DNA of 17,273 nucleotides from an uncultured Prevotella sp. (GCA_934229335.1 CAKQDQ010000041.1:1-17273), one strand, 5' to 3'; counted from the stretch's first letter, positions 1-8,809 are shown. Notes: generated by a model from the sequence alone, not told the origin. Made by a program: numbers and translations.

Positions 1-45
1 GCGAAAGCGGAGGGGGTCGATGCGAGCATCGTGACTGATGAATAG
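1..45 (+). CDS. Possible 3' end of a gene cut by the window edge
   Basis: Frame 1 reads AKAEGVDASIVTDE and then a TAG stop at 43-45. These 45 bases are clearly richer in G+C than the roughly 100 AT-rich bases that follow, as expected at the border between coding and intergenic DNA. Fourteen codons are too few to identify a family or to prove the gene, and I see no terminator hairpin right after the stop. Bases 46-145 show nothing further that I can support. Confidence 0.3.
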   Translation, partial: AKAEGVDASIVTDE

Positions 46-145
46 CCACAATATAGCCAACAAGATGAGATAAAAAATGCGCAAGAAAACATTACTTTAA
101 CAATATAAAAATTGAATAAGTTATTTTTTAAATATTACATAATCC

Positions 146-674
146 ATGAAAAAAAATAAACTTTAGTAAGGAATACAAAAGCCCTAAAGAACTTGCATCT
201 CTTTTAGAAACACGCGGTTTTATAATTAATGACAGCATTAAAGCACAACACTATATAGAAAACATAGGCTATTATAGGGGCTATCAGCATATATGTATCC
301 TTTGCTGAGAGAACAAGACGCTAAAGAAACAAATAGCAAAACGGTTCTTCTTACACGCTCCAGTATTCGAATCATGGCTTTCTGTACTTGCGCTCACTCG
401 TAATGCGTGCTGTCATCATGCACGTGTTTGGAATAAAGTAAACAAAATTATTCCCAACGATATGAAGCAGATGACACGTCCATGGATTAGTATTCCTCCA
501 AACAAGCAAAGGGTATACTATAATATTTGCATTATCAAGTACTTTATTGACATTATCTCTCCTAACAACGATATGCTTGATAAGATAACGAAACTGTTTT
601 ATACATTCCCTGAAATTGACAAAAAGGCTCTTGGTTTCCCTATCGGTTGGGAGCAAGAACCTTTGTGGCAATAA
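146..674 (+). pseudogene. Abi_2 family (AbiD/AbiF-like) abortive-infection gene, decayed
   Basis: Two pieces of an Abi_2-type protein lie in one reading frame. The N-terminal piece (from about 165) includes SPKELASLLETRGFIIND and ENIGYYRGYQHI, typical of the start of the family. The C-terminal piece (from about 309) includes KKQIAKRFFLHAPVFESWL and the family signature RNACCHHARVWN, and ends at TAA 672-674. A TGA at 306-308 separates them, and about 120-150 family residues that normally lie between the pieces are missing. The likely ATG (146-148) runs into A8; with seven A the frame would continue as MKKINFSKEYKSP, so a one-base slip adds a frameshift. Family members block phage growth by altruistic shutdown or have toxin-like roles. 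This copy cannot make an intact protein, though an internal ATG at 462 could give a 70-residue fragment. The family match is from memory of its motifs. Confidence 0.8.
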
Positions 675-691
675 CATATATAGAAACAACA

Positions 692-747
692 ATGGCTCTA
701 CATGGATTAGTTCTTTGATGCACTAATATCATGTAGAGCCATTTTTT
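692..747. terminator. Hairpin terminator, probably bidirectional
   Basis: The sequence ATGGCTCTACATG with GATTAG (692-710) pairs with CTAAT and CATGTAGAGCCAT (723-742) across a few bulged bases. TTTTTT follows at 742-747 on the plus strand, which suits the decayed Abi gene ending at 674. On the minus strand the hairpin lies about 27 bases beyond the stop of the operon's last gene (769), with a weaker T-rich run after it, so it probably serves both directions. Confidence 0.75.
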
Positions 748-768
748 ATGGTTTATTCCACAGCTATA

Positions 769-2268
769 TCACTGTTTATACTTCGCCTTCACCGCGTCTT
801 TCGCCAACGTATTGGCGAACTCCTTTGGCGAAACGGTCACTGGTTCCTTCATAAACTCTGGGCGATTGAAGGAGCGATAGAGCAAGGTGTAACGCTCTGG
901 GTCACGTTGTGGCACTTCGAAAGCTTTGTGGCACCTGCCCTGTTGGTCGAAATAAGCGATGTAAGGGCGTGTAAAATTGCCGTCATCACGACGCGACTCG
1001 GTCATTATCCACCTGCCATTGCTGGAGAACGTGGGGTAACTCTCTGCCAGAGGGCTATTGAGTGACGTCAATGGACACACCTGTCCGTCTGCCAAACTGA
1101 GCATATATATGTCCGCCTCCTTATGCCATATATGGAAGCAGCCATAGTTGCCAAGGGCGAAAACCATATATTTCCCATCTGGAGAGACACGTGGCAAGGT
1201 TGCGCTTTTGCCCAATGCAGCAGCGTCGAACACCATACGTGGTGCACTAAAACGGTGCGTCGAGACATCGAAGTCACGTGCATAGATACCGTATTTTATC
1301 TCTTTATAGCGTTGAGACATCTCGTGTTCCTGTGCCTTTGCCGTATCATTAAGCACAAAATCTGCCACGCAATAGTAGAGAGTCCTACCGTCTGGGCTCC
1401 ATGTAGGGAACACTTCAAGTTGTGTTGAGGAATTGCTGATGTTGCTAACCTCACACTTATCCACATCGTAGAGTATCAGGTCGGAAGCGAAGTCCATTAC
1501 TTCTATCTTGCCATTGTCCTTGGTCAAGAACATCTGGCGGGTGGTATTGGTTGAGAAAGCGATGAGGTTTGCGGTAGGATGCCATGCAGGATAGACGCCA
1601 GAGGAGATGGTACTGTCGGTCTTCATGTCTACCTTCATCAGTTTACCATTGTTTACTATCACCGTGCCGCCATGCGCTTGACGAGCATGGAAGAGCATAC
1701 TCGACGTCTTATAGTTTTGATATGAGTGGCAGTTTATGCACTGTCCCTCTTTCTCTGTCTGCATAAGACGGTTGTTATAGATGTCACTCTCATCGTAGTT
1801 CGTCAGGTTTCGTTGCACTATGGCGAGGTCTTCGTATGCCACATACGATGGCTGTATCAGTCTATATGAGAGGTATGGGTCTATGGTGTCTTGCGCTATG
1901 TTTATGGAAAAGGGCTTCCATGCTGTCCAATCACCATTCTTTTGAGTGTAGACCTCTACCTGTATGCTTTTCCCTATGGCAGCGTTGCGCAGTTCGTTCC
2001 ACTCTTCTTCGTCTATCACAACCTTCTTTCCGTCACCGTATGTAAACGAAAGACTACCACAGGTGAGCTTTGCCACTATCTCATCACAGTCTTTTACCAT
2101 GAAGTTTAGTGGGCAAATATTGGCTGGCACGGTTACGTTTGTATAGTCAGGAAATATGTTTGGCAGCGTGTTCTTGCCCTTTGCATTGTCGGGCACTGAC
2201 GTATGTCCGCACGAAAAGAGCATTATTGTGAACACGAACAGTATTGTTCTTATTATATTTTTCATCAT
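769..2268 (-). CDS. TolB/PD40-like beta-propeller lipoprotein with one CxxCH haem motif
   Basis: 499 residues. The N-terminus is a lipoprotein signal (hydrophobic stretch, then LFSC with Cys20 as the lipid-bearing residue), so the protein should be anchored in the envelope. After a region of about 150 residues comes a single CINCH motif (Cys177, Cys180, His181), the classic c-type haem attachment site. The C-terminal half carries at least four PD40/TolB-type propeller blades, visible as YPAWHP, FPTWSPDGRTLYY, LPRVSPDGKYMVF and YPTFSSNGRWIM. Homologues are often loosely labelled cytochrome c biogenesis proteins, but nothing here resembles a biogenesis enzyme. It is the last gene of a four-gene minus-strand operon, 30 bases after the membrane-protein gene, and a hairpin follows its stop. 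The fold and haem motif are read directly from the sequence. The role is unknown; sensing or electron transfer at the envelope would be a guess. Confidence 0.85.
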   Translation of the reverse strand: MMKNIIRTILFVFTIMLFSCGHTSVPDNAKGKNTLPNIFPDYTNVTVPANICPLNFMVKDCDEIVAKLTCGSLSFTYGDGKKVVIDEEEWNELRNAAIGKSIQVEVYTQKNGDWTAWKPFSINIAQDTIDPYLSYRLIQPSYVAYEDLAIVQRNLTNYDESDIYNNRLMQTEKEGQCINCHSYQNYKTSSMLFHARQAHGGTVIVNNGKLMKVDMKTDSTISSGVYPAWHPTANLIAFSTNTTRQMFLTKDNGKIEVMDFASDLILYDVDKCEVSNISNSSTQLEVFPTWSPDGRTLYYCVADFVLNDTAKAQEHEMSQRYKEIKYGIYARDFDVSTHRFSAPRMVFDAAALGKSATLPRVSPDGKYMVFALGNYGCFHIWHKEADIYMLSLADGQVCPLTSLNSPLAESYPTFSSNGRWIMTESRRDDGNFTRPYIAYFDQQGRCHKAFEVPQRDPERYTLLYRSFNRPEFMKEPVTVSPKEFANTLAKDAVKAKYKQ

Positions 2269-2298
2269 GTTGTGTTTTTTACTGTGGGTAATGATGGT

Positions 2299-4146
2299 TT
2301 AATAATACTGTGACGAGCGGTTGAAGTAGTACACCCACCAGAACGTGTCGCCATACTCAGAAAGCAAATTTGCGCCTATCGACTCTTCAGAAAGACCTGA
2401 GGAAGCGAGTTGTTGTGTCTGCTTAGTAAAGGCATCATAGCGTTGCAAGACCTTCTCTTGGTCGAAATGCATGCCATATTGCTGTGGGTTAGGTGCCGAT
2501 TGTGGTTCTAAACAGCCATACATATACGCTGCTTGCTGATAGCATATGGGGACTTCCTGCCCCTTATGTGTTGACATATAGGCAAGGTATTGCGGCCAAA
2601 AGCGTTGTATGTCTTTTGACATCATTGCGTATGCCAACGCCACTTCTCTTACGTATGGTGTGCCTTGTGCCTGCAATGTGCTATAATATCCCAGTATAAA
2701 CTTCTCGCATAGTCCCTCGTCTGTGCCTGCGGTGGGCTGCATATAGGTGTATAACTCACGGCATTTCTTTAGTTCTGGATAGGTGGAGATGAGCTTATGG
2801 TTGCGTAATACGGGGCTGTATCGCTCCGCCCAGTCAGCATAATACATTGTGCGTGACAGCATATCGATGTACTTTTCTGCTGCTTCATACTCGCCCATGC
2901 AGAGTGATACCTGCACGAGTATCTTCATAAAGGCTACCTTCATGCCCTCTTCTACCATGTTTTCCGTACACCAACGGTGGGCGAAGTTCATCATTCCGTG
3001 GTGCATATATATCAACGGCCCAGCGGTATTCACTATATGTACACGCAGTGAATCATCGGTATTGGGCGTCACTCCGCTATCGTCATAGTCGTAAATGCTA
3101 TTGCCTATGTCGCCTGTATTGAAGAGAGCGATGTTCTTCAGCATTATCATCTCACGGGTAAGCGGACCGTTTACTTGTCGTGCTGCGGAGAGAACATCAT
3201 CCCATCGTGACTCGTCTGCAGCACGATATGCCTTACACTCCGCATGGAAGTTCTCGTCTTTGAAGTCGCTTTTCTCTAACACCGTAACGGCGAAGACCGT
3301 CAGCAGCAGGTATGCAGCAGCCATACCGCCAAGCCATTTGCCTTTAGGCTCTTTCAGTCTGCGGAACAATGGCATGATGAGCAGGGAGGCACAGGCTACG
3401 TATAACGGCCATTCACGCTCTGAGGACACTGCCTCGCCCAACTGAAAAACGGGAAATCCTACGGTGAAGACTTCGTCGGCACGGAGTGTTGTATACAGTT
3501 TACTGAATAATAATGGTGACAATATCGCTCCTGCTGCGGCTATAGAGACGGCTACCCATCGACGAGTGACGATGGCAACGATAAGTATACAGAGCAGGGC
3601 TAAGGGGGAATAGAAGCCTATCAACGGATAAGCGGCGGCGGCAAGAAGGCTGCCCACGAGCGAATAACGGTCTACTCGTGACGCTAAAAGTAGCAGCGAA
3701 ACGGACAATATGCCGAGTGTTTCGCGGAAATAATAACCTGGTTGCTTCAGATAATACATCCAATAACCAAGGTCTATGTCGCTAACTAACAGGGCAATGA
3801 GGGGCACAAGGAGCAATGGCGACAATGCGTTTGCTACGCTGTAAGCCTTTTTTAACGTGAAGAATATGGCTATCCACAACAGCGTTAGCATAATGCTTCC
3901 AAGCCAAGGGACATAGAATAATTGCGTGAACCAGCGTCCACCCCATTCTAATAGTCCGCCAGGACGTGACATACAGTCACCAAAGAACTGTGTGCCACTC
4001 ATGAAAAAGGAATAGAGTTGCGCCATGAAGAGCACATCATCGTTACGCAACTGCAAATAATAAACTGCCGTTGCCAACAGGAATATCAGCGACAACAGTG
4101 GGAAATACCAATGACTATGCTTGGCTTTTTGTATTTCTTCGCTCAT
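2299..4146 (-). CDS. Polytopic membrane protein, DUF6057-like, function unknown
   Basis: 615 residues. The N-terminal half (about residues 14-290) has roughly eight to nine hydrophobic segments, for example PLLSLIFLLATAVYYL, SIMLTLLWIAIFF, LLLVPLIALLV, LGILSVSLLLLA and YLLLTVFAVTVL. The C-terminal half (about 300-615) is soluble and looks helical and TPR-like, with stretches such as EYEAAEKYIDMLSRTMYYADW. The overall plan resembles Bacteroidota proteins annotated DUF6057, from memory. No catalytic motif is recognised. Its ATG (4144-4146) overlaps the stop of the GH13 gene in an ATGA, so translation is probably coupled, and the haem-motif lipoprotein follows after 30 bases. A link to carbohydrate metabolism is suggested only by this operon structure. 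Alternatives are an envelope polysaccharide protein or a partner of the lipoprotein. Confidence 0.8.
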   Translation of the reverse strand: MSEEIQKAKHSHWYFPLLSLIFLLATAVYYLQLRNDDVLFMAQLYSFFMSGTQFFGDCMSRPGGLLEWGGRWFTQLFYVPWLGSIMLTLLWIAIFFTLKKAYSVANALSPLLLVPLIALLVSDIDLGYWMYYLKQPGYYFRETLGILSVSLLLLASRVDRYSLVGSLLAAAAYPLIGFYSPLALLCILIVAIVTRRWVAVSIAAAGAILSPLLFSKLYTTLRADEVFTVGFPVFQLGEAVSSEREWPLYVACASLLIMPLFRRLKEPKGKWLGGMAAAYLLLTVFAVTVLEKSDFKDENFHAECKAYRAADESRWDDVLSAARQVNGPLTREMIMLKNIALFNTGDIGNSIYDYDDSGVTPNTDDSLRVHIVNTAGPLIYMHHGMMNFAHRWCTENMVEEGMKVAFMKILVQVSLCMGEYEAAEKYIDMLSRTMYYADWAERYSPVLRNHKLISTYPELKKCRELYTYMQPTAGTDEGLCEKFILGYYSTLQAQGTPYVREVALAYAMMSKDIQRFWPQYLAYMSTHKGQEVPICYQQAAYMYGCLEPQSAPNPQQYGMHFDQEKVLQRYDAFTKQTQQLASSGLSEESIGANLLSEYGDTFWWVYYFNRSSQYY

Positions 4147-6005
4147 TGTTTATTAGGTTTTATCTCAAGTATCATTACTTTTCTCGGTGCAAGAGGAATG
4201 GGGTTGGTGAGGTCTACTGTTCTCTCTGTCAGTACGTTTCTTGCTTCCTTAGTTCCAATTATTACTTCTTCGTAACGGTCGGGGGTAAATGTCACCCTAT
4301 GGTTACAACCGTTTACTACCGTCAGTACTGTCGTTTCGTCATACTGTCTCGCCAAGACGTACACGCCATTATAGGGCAAGAACTGCTTGGTAGTGCCATG
4401 TTTTATCACCTCGCTACCTTTTCTCCAGCGCAGAAGATGGCGTAACCAGCGGTACATATCGTTCTCTTCGCGCGTTCTCCCCTTTGCTGTGAAAGCGTCA
4501 TGAGCATCGTTTGGCATACCTCCAGGGAATGGTAGGCGAACAAAACCATCGTTCTTACGTGTCGTTCCTGACATCAATACCTCGGTACCGTAATACAACT
4601 GCGGTATTCTCGGCATGGTCATGAGCAGGGCAAGGGCACGTTTTAGGCTCTCCGTCATCTGCTTTTGCTCCTTAGGTGAATAGTTCTCGAAGTCTTCGAG
4701 GAAGCGGTTAACATCATGATTATCAAGGAACGTCATCACCATCAACGGGTCTTTGTACAGATAATCATAACAAAGCGTATTGTAAACACGGTTCATCCCG
4801 ATCCACGGCTCGTCTGTTTCCTCACGTTTTGAGTGGTTAAGAGCCTCGAACATGGCAAAGTCCATAGGGCTATCGAGTTCTCCTTCCTGCCATTTCGCAG
4901 AGAAAGCGGTGTCTGATACCCATGTCTCTCCAACGACCTTAAAGCACGGATACTCTCTGTGCAGGTCTCGAAGCCACTGCTGCATGGCGTCTTTGTCAGC
5001 GTAAGGGAAGGTGTCCATGCGTATGGCATCAATGCCTGCGGTCTCTATCCACCACATGGTCATCTGCGAAAGATAACGCAAGAGGTGCACGTTTCGCAAG
5101 TTTAAGTCGGGCATTGTCTTAACGAACCACCCCTCAACAGTCTGCCGTTTGTCTACCTCTGCAGCATAAGGGTCTACCGTTGGCGTTAGTCTGTAGTTGG
5201 TCTGAAGGTACTTTTCGTTCGTCTCTGGTAAGTGTCCGCCCGTCACATCAGCCCCTTCCACCCACTCACGGTGGTTAAACCAGTCGGGCATTGGTGGGTT
5301 GTTAAGCCATGGATGCGCTGCACCACAGTGGTTGAATACCATGTCCATCACTACCTTCATACCTTTTTCGTGGGCATACTTGGTCATGGTCAGATAGTCT
5401 TCAAGGGTTCCAAAGCGTGCGTCTATGGCGTAGAAGTCGGTTATTGCATACCCATGATAACTGCTAAGGCGTTGTGTTTCGGGCATATTATTCTGTAAAA
5501 CGGGTGTTGTCCACAGTGCCGTTACACCAAGGTCTTGCAGATAATCGAGATGTTCCGTTATGCCTTCGATGTTGCCTCCTGCCCTACCCGATGGACTGAT
5601 GTGCTGCCATTCTCGTTGCTTTACGTCCCTTGGACTATCCGTCAAGAGTGCCTTACCACCACGAGCGAACCTGTCTGGCATCAAGAGATAGACCACATCG
5701 CCAGCGGAGAGACTCTCTTTCTGCATCGTTCCACATTTTTTTTCGCTCAGAACGTATGGTATTTCTATCGTCTCTTCACCGTTCTTGAGGCACAGGGGCA
5801 GTGTACCAGCAGTGCAATCGCTGAGGTTTAGGTATGCGAAAAGGTATCGTCCGTCTGCTGAATGTATAGTTTTCGTTACCTCCACACGCTGACTGTCTGC
5901 CAGGAGAGTGGCTTCTTGCAGTCCCTCTCCTGTCAGCATTATCTGCAATGTAGAGTCTTCCATGCTCGAAAACCATGACGGTGGGTCTATTTTCTCTATC
6001 TTCAT
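4143..6005 (-). CDS. GH13 alpha-amylase family enzyme (cyclomaltodextrinase/neopullulanase type), cytoplasmic
   Basis: 620 residues. Residues 1-90 form a beta-sandwich like the N-terminal domain of cyclomaltodextrinases. The GH13 barrel follows with all conserved regions: DMVFNH (221-226), MPDLNL (298-303), GIDAIRMD with nucleophile Asp331, VVGETW with acid/base Glu360, and FLDNHD with Asp431. A short C-terminal beta domain closes the protein. The reaction should be hydrolysis of alpha-1,4 bonds in maltodextrins or cyclodextrins, possibly pullulan. Unlike periplasmic SusA of Bacteroides, which it resembles in type, it has no signal peptide. The start at 6005 is fixed by the ATGA overlap with malQ upstream, so the enzyme should be cytoplasmic. 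Its own stop overlaps the next gene in the same way. The family is certain; the exact substrate is not. Confidence 0.93.
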   Translation of the reverse strand: MKIEKIDPPSWFSSMEDSTLQIMLTGEGLQEATLLADSQRVEVTKTIHSADGRYLFAYLNLSDCTAGTLPLCLKNGEETIEIPYVLSEKKCGTMQKESLSAGDVVYLLMPDRFARGGKALLTDSPRDVKQREWQHISPSGRAGGNIEGITEHLDYLQDLGVTALWTTPVLQNNMPETQRLSSYHGYAITDFYAIDARFGTLEDYLTMTKYAHEKGMKVVMDMVFNHCGAAHPWLNNPPMPDWFNHREWVEGADVTGGHLPETNEKYLQTNYRLTPTVDPYAAEVDKRQTVEGWFVKTMPDLNLRNVHLLRYLSQMTMWWIETAGIDAIRMDTFPYADKDAMQQWLRDLHREYPCFKVVGETWVSDTAFSAKWQEGELDSPMDFAMFEALNHSKREETDEPWIGMNRVYNTLCYDYLYKDPLMVMTFLDNHDVNRFLEDFENYSPKEQKQMTESLKRALALLMTMPRIPQLYYGTEVLMSGTTRKNDGFVRLPFPGGMPNDAHDAFTAKGRTREENDMYRWLRHLLRWRKGSEVIKHGTTKQFLPYNGVYVLARQYDETTVLTVVNGCNHRVTFTPDRYEEVIIGTKEARNVLTERTVDLTNPIPLAPRKVMILEIKPNKQ

Positions 6006-8674
6006 CTGCCGCTTTGTGTTATCATTTCAGCTATATCATCACAGAAACGCTTGTCGGCAAGCATCTCGTCAATGTTGAGATGCATACGGTATCGCCAGTA
6101 ATGATGGGGGTTAGCAGGTATGTTTATGCGCTCCGCGTTAGCGTCAGGAAGGCGCAGTTTCTCGCTAATAGCAAGCCAATCCTGCAAGGATAGCACGCAG
6201 AGCATGGAGGCAGACTGTAGATTTCGCGACATGATGTCACGTGCCAACCACGCTGGAAGTGGGTGTGGCGCCTCGTCGCGACGTCCAAGCACGGTGGAAT
6301 AGTACTGCTGTGAGCGTGTAATGTCTTCGTCCCACCACATTCGTAGGGTCGGCATATCGTGGCTGTCGATAGTACAGACGCTACGATAAGGGTAACATTC
6401 TGGTCTGCCGAACTGTCTTCCCATCTCCTTTGGCATTGACTGCACCTCAAGGGAGAGTATGCGCAGCTCATTAAGGACGGTGGGAACGCACTCTGGTATC
6501 ATGCCAAGGTCTTCGGCACACACTAACATTCGGGTGGCTTCAACGAGTTTTGGCAGCTTCTTCATGGCTTCCTTGTACCAGTACTGCGTATTGCGACGGT
6601 AGAAATAATCATCGTGTATGCGGTTGAAGCAGTTGCGATCGCTGTCTGACAGCAATATCTTATATATATAAGTGTGCTGTGCTGCTATGCGCGGATGATA
6701 GAGTTCGGGGTTCTTATGGTCACGAAGGAAGAGCACATTGCTTATCAATGTGTATAGACAGTCACGCATATTAGGGTCTGAGACTTTCGCCTCTACCTTG
6801 CGTTGCGTGTCATATTCTGCCTTCATCAGGTACAGTCCCTCCTTATAAGGCGTTAGGAACGTGTCGCGAACGTACTGTGCCTTCTCCTCACCAAAGATGT
6901 CTTCAAGTATCTCTTTCGTTATATACGGACGTGTAAAGCGTCCCTTGCGGAAGTGAAGTCCGTATGCTTCTATCTCTTCTGCGGTCAATCCAAGGGCTGG
7001 TTGGAACTGTCCAAGCAAGCCATGAACGGCACCTGACGGTATCTCCCATATGCGGAAGAAGCCTAAGACATGGTCAATGCGGTAGGCATCAAAGTACTTT
7101 TGCATATTCTGAAAGCGTCTTACCCACCACAGGCAGTCGTCTTTCAGCATCTCATCCCAGTTGTATGTAGGGAAGCCCCAGTTCTGTCCGTTGATAGAGA
7201 AATCGTCTGGCGGTGCTCCTGCCTGCCCATTCAAGTTGAAATAACGTGGCTCTTGCCATACATCACAGCCTTTTCGGTTTACGCCAATAGGTATATCGCC
7301 CTTCAATATCACTCTCTTCTCTCGTGCATGGTCATGTGCTGCCTTCATCTGCACGGCAAGAACATACTGCACATAGTAGTAAAACGCAACCAGCTTGTAT
7401 GCCTTTGTGCGTGGATTAGACAGTGCTTCACGGTCTGACTCCTGCCACTGCGTGTTGCCTTCCCACTGCATGAAGTCAGCAGTACCATGGCTGTCACGCA
7501 GGTAAGAGTACTGCGCGTAAGGCACAAGCCAATGCTGTTCCTCTACGAACCACTCCTTGAAGTCGGCAGAAGCCAAGACATTCTTGCCTTCTTGTGCGTA
7601 CAACAGGCGCAGATATTCCCACTTTGCTGCCGTCATTCGCTCGTAGTCTATCTGCGGAAGAGCGTTAAGCTCCTTGCGTAAGCATTCCATCTCCTCCGCC
7701 TTCTTACTGTCGGTAAGCGGTGGCAGTTGCCTAAAGTCCACATACTGTGGGTGTAAAGCAAAGATACTTATGCAGGAATAAGGGTACGAATCGGTCCAGG
7801 TATGAGTGATAGTGGTATCGTTTATCGGCAATACCTGCAACAGACGCTGCCCCGTATACGCTACCCAGTCTATCATACTACATAGGTCTCCGAAGTCGCC
7901 AACACCGAAACTGCCTTGCGTTCGCAACGAGAATACAGGCACGAGTGTACCTGCCTTACGCACATTCCATATCTCAAAGAATGCTTGTGGCAACTCATAC
8001 TCAATGATTTCGCCACGTCTCATGCGCGGCATCGTAACCTTACGGTTCTCTCCCGTCTCCCACATCGGTTCGTTATTCGGGTCACCATCCTTCATCGCCA
8101 CGAACTTATACTCTAACTCTTCACCAGCGGTATACTCTGCATCAATGTCACATATCCACTCGTTTGGTGCCTGTTCCTCACACGGTATGGCTCTGTCGAG
8201 GTGCCATTCGCCCATTACAGGGTGAGCACCCACAGCCACAAGATGCTCATTTCCACGCAACTGTGGGGCACGAACCTTTAGCCTCAACGCAGCAGGATTG
8301 CTTCTGCGGTATGGCTTTGTCGGCTCACGGCGGTTAATACATTGTGTGTATGCCGAGGTATAGAGGTATGTATCATGGGGTATGTCAATCCAATTATCGT
8401 AAGCAGTATACTGTGTCAGTCCTGTTTGCGCTATGTCTATACGGTGCGCTTGGGTGCGCCACTCGGTGCGCACAACGTCGTTCAGTCTTACGACAGAATA
8501 GTAATAGTCAAGCAATTCCAAGCCACGAGGCTCAAAACGCAGCTCATAACGCCAACAGCCTTCACTGACTTGCTGCATCTTATACGTCTGAACAATACCG
8601 TTAGCCATCTTGATGTTCACGTAAAGCTCATCAGCAAAAGACACAATATAATTTACATAGAATTGAATTATCAT
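6002..8674 (-). CDS. malQ: 4-alpha-glucanotransferase, GH77, DPE2-like with N-terminal CBM20 domains
   Basis: 890 residues, far longer than the usual MalQ of about 500. Two starch-binding CBM20-type domains lie at about residues 1-110 and 128-230 (the second shows VAVGAHPVMGEWHLDRAIP), followed by the GH77 barrel. Catalytic landmarks are KGDIPIGVNRKGCDVW (458-473), APPDDFS (487-493), YRIDHVLGFFR with nucleophile Asp534, CAEDLG with acid/base Glu721, and SHDMPTL with Asp773. The 187-residue gap between Asp534 and Glu721 contains an insertion of about 140 residues, as in plant DPE2. Such enzymes transfer glucose units from maltose to glucans. There is no signal peptide, so it should act in the cytoplasm on glycogen or imported maltodextrins with the GH13 enzyme next to it. 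It is the first gene of the operon, with the promoter about 80 bases upstream. ATG 8674 fits because the CBM20 fold begins at once. Confidence 0.95.
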   Translation of the reverse strand: MIIQFYVNYIVSFADELYVNIKMANGIVQTYKMQQVSEGCWRYELRFEPRGLELLDYYYSVVRLNDVVRTEWRTQAHRIDIAQTGLTQYTAYDNWIDIPHDTYLYTSAYTQCINRREPTKPYRRSNPAALRLKVRAPQLRGNEHLVAVGAHPVMGEWHLDRAIPCEEQAPNEWICDIDAEYTAGEELEYKFVAMKDGDPNNEPMWETGENRKVTMPRMRRGEIIEYELPQAFFEIWNVRKAGTLVPVFSLRTQGSFGVGDFGDLCSMIDWVAYTGQRLLQVLPINDTTITHTWTDSYPYSCISIFALHPQYVDFRQLPPLTDSKKAEEMECLRKELNALPQIDYERMTAAKWEYLRLLYAQEGKNVLASADFKEWFVEEQHWLVPYAQYSYLRDSHGTADFMQWEGNTQWQESDREALSNPRTKAYKLVAFYYYVQYVLAVQMKAAHDHAREKRVILKGDIPIGVNRKGCDVWQEPRYFNLNGQAGAPPDDFSINGQNWGFPTYNWDEMLKDDCLWWVRRFQNMQKYFDAYRIDHVLGFFRIWEIPSGAVHGLLGQFQPALGLTAEEIEAYGLHFRKGRFTRPYITKEILEDIFGEEKAQYVRDTFLTPYKEGLYLMKAEYDTQRKVEAKVSDPNMRDCLYTLISNVLFLRDHKNPELYHPRIAAQHTYIYKILLSDSDRNCFNRIHDDYFYRRNTQYWYKEAMKKLPKLVEATRMLVCAEDLGMIPECVPTVLNELRILSLEVQSMPKEMGRQFGRPECYPYRSVCTIDSHDMPTLRMWWDEDITRSQQYYSTVLGRRDEAPHPLPAWLARDIMSRNLQSASMLCVLSLQDWLAISEKLRLPDANAERINIPANPHHYWRYRMHLNIDEMLADKRFCDDIAEMITQSGR

Positions 8675-8754
8675 GGTTAGTGTAGTGTTTATTATTGGTT
8701 AGCATAATAGTGTAGGGAGCATTTCCGTCTCATTAAGAAATCTTTTCCCATCAA

Positions 8755-8785
8755 CAAAGGTAATAACTTTTTCGCTTATTTCAAA
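8755..8785 (-). promoter_or_regulatory. Bacteroidota promoter of the malQ operon
   Basis: On the minus strand, TTTG (8782-8785) is followed by exactly 19 bases and then TACCTTTG (8755-8762). This fits the Bacteroidota -33/-7 consensus TTTG-N19-TAnnTTTG completely. Transcription should start near 8748, leaving a leader of about 70-75 bases before the malQ ATG at 8674. I see no second promoter of this quality inside the operon. The leader itself (8675-8748) shows no obvious hairpin or riboswitch. Confidence 0.8.
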
Positions 8786-8809
8786 GAAAAAACGCCAAAA
8801 ATACATATC

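Noticed and set aside
372..692. 106-codon open frame on the minus strand
   Set aside because: It is antisense to the readable Abi_2 C-terminal motifs (RNACCHHARVWN) on the plus strand.
769..2268. Label as a cytochrome c biogenesis protein
   Set aside because: The protein has a haem attachment motif and propeller blades but none of the membrane or WWD-type features of haem lyases, so the label would mislead.
6655..6675. TATATATATA run as a promoter or repeat element
   Set aside because: It lies inside the conserved malQ coding frame (residues near HTYIYKI) and is explained by Tyr and Ile codons.
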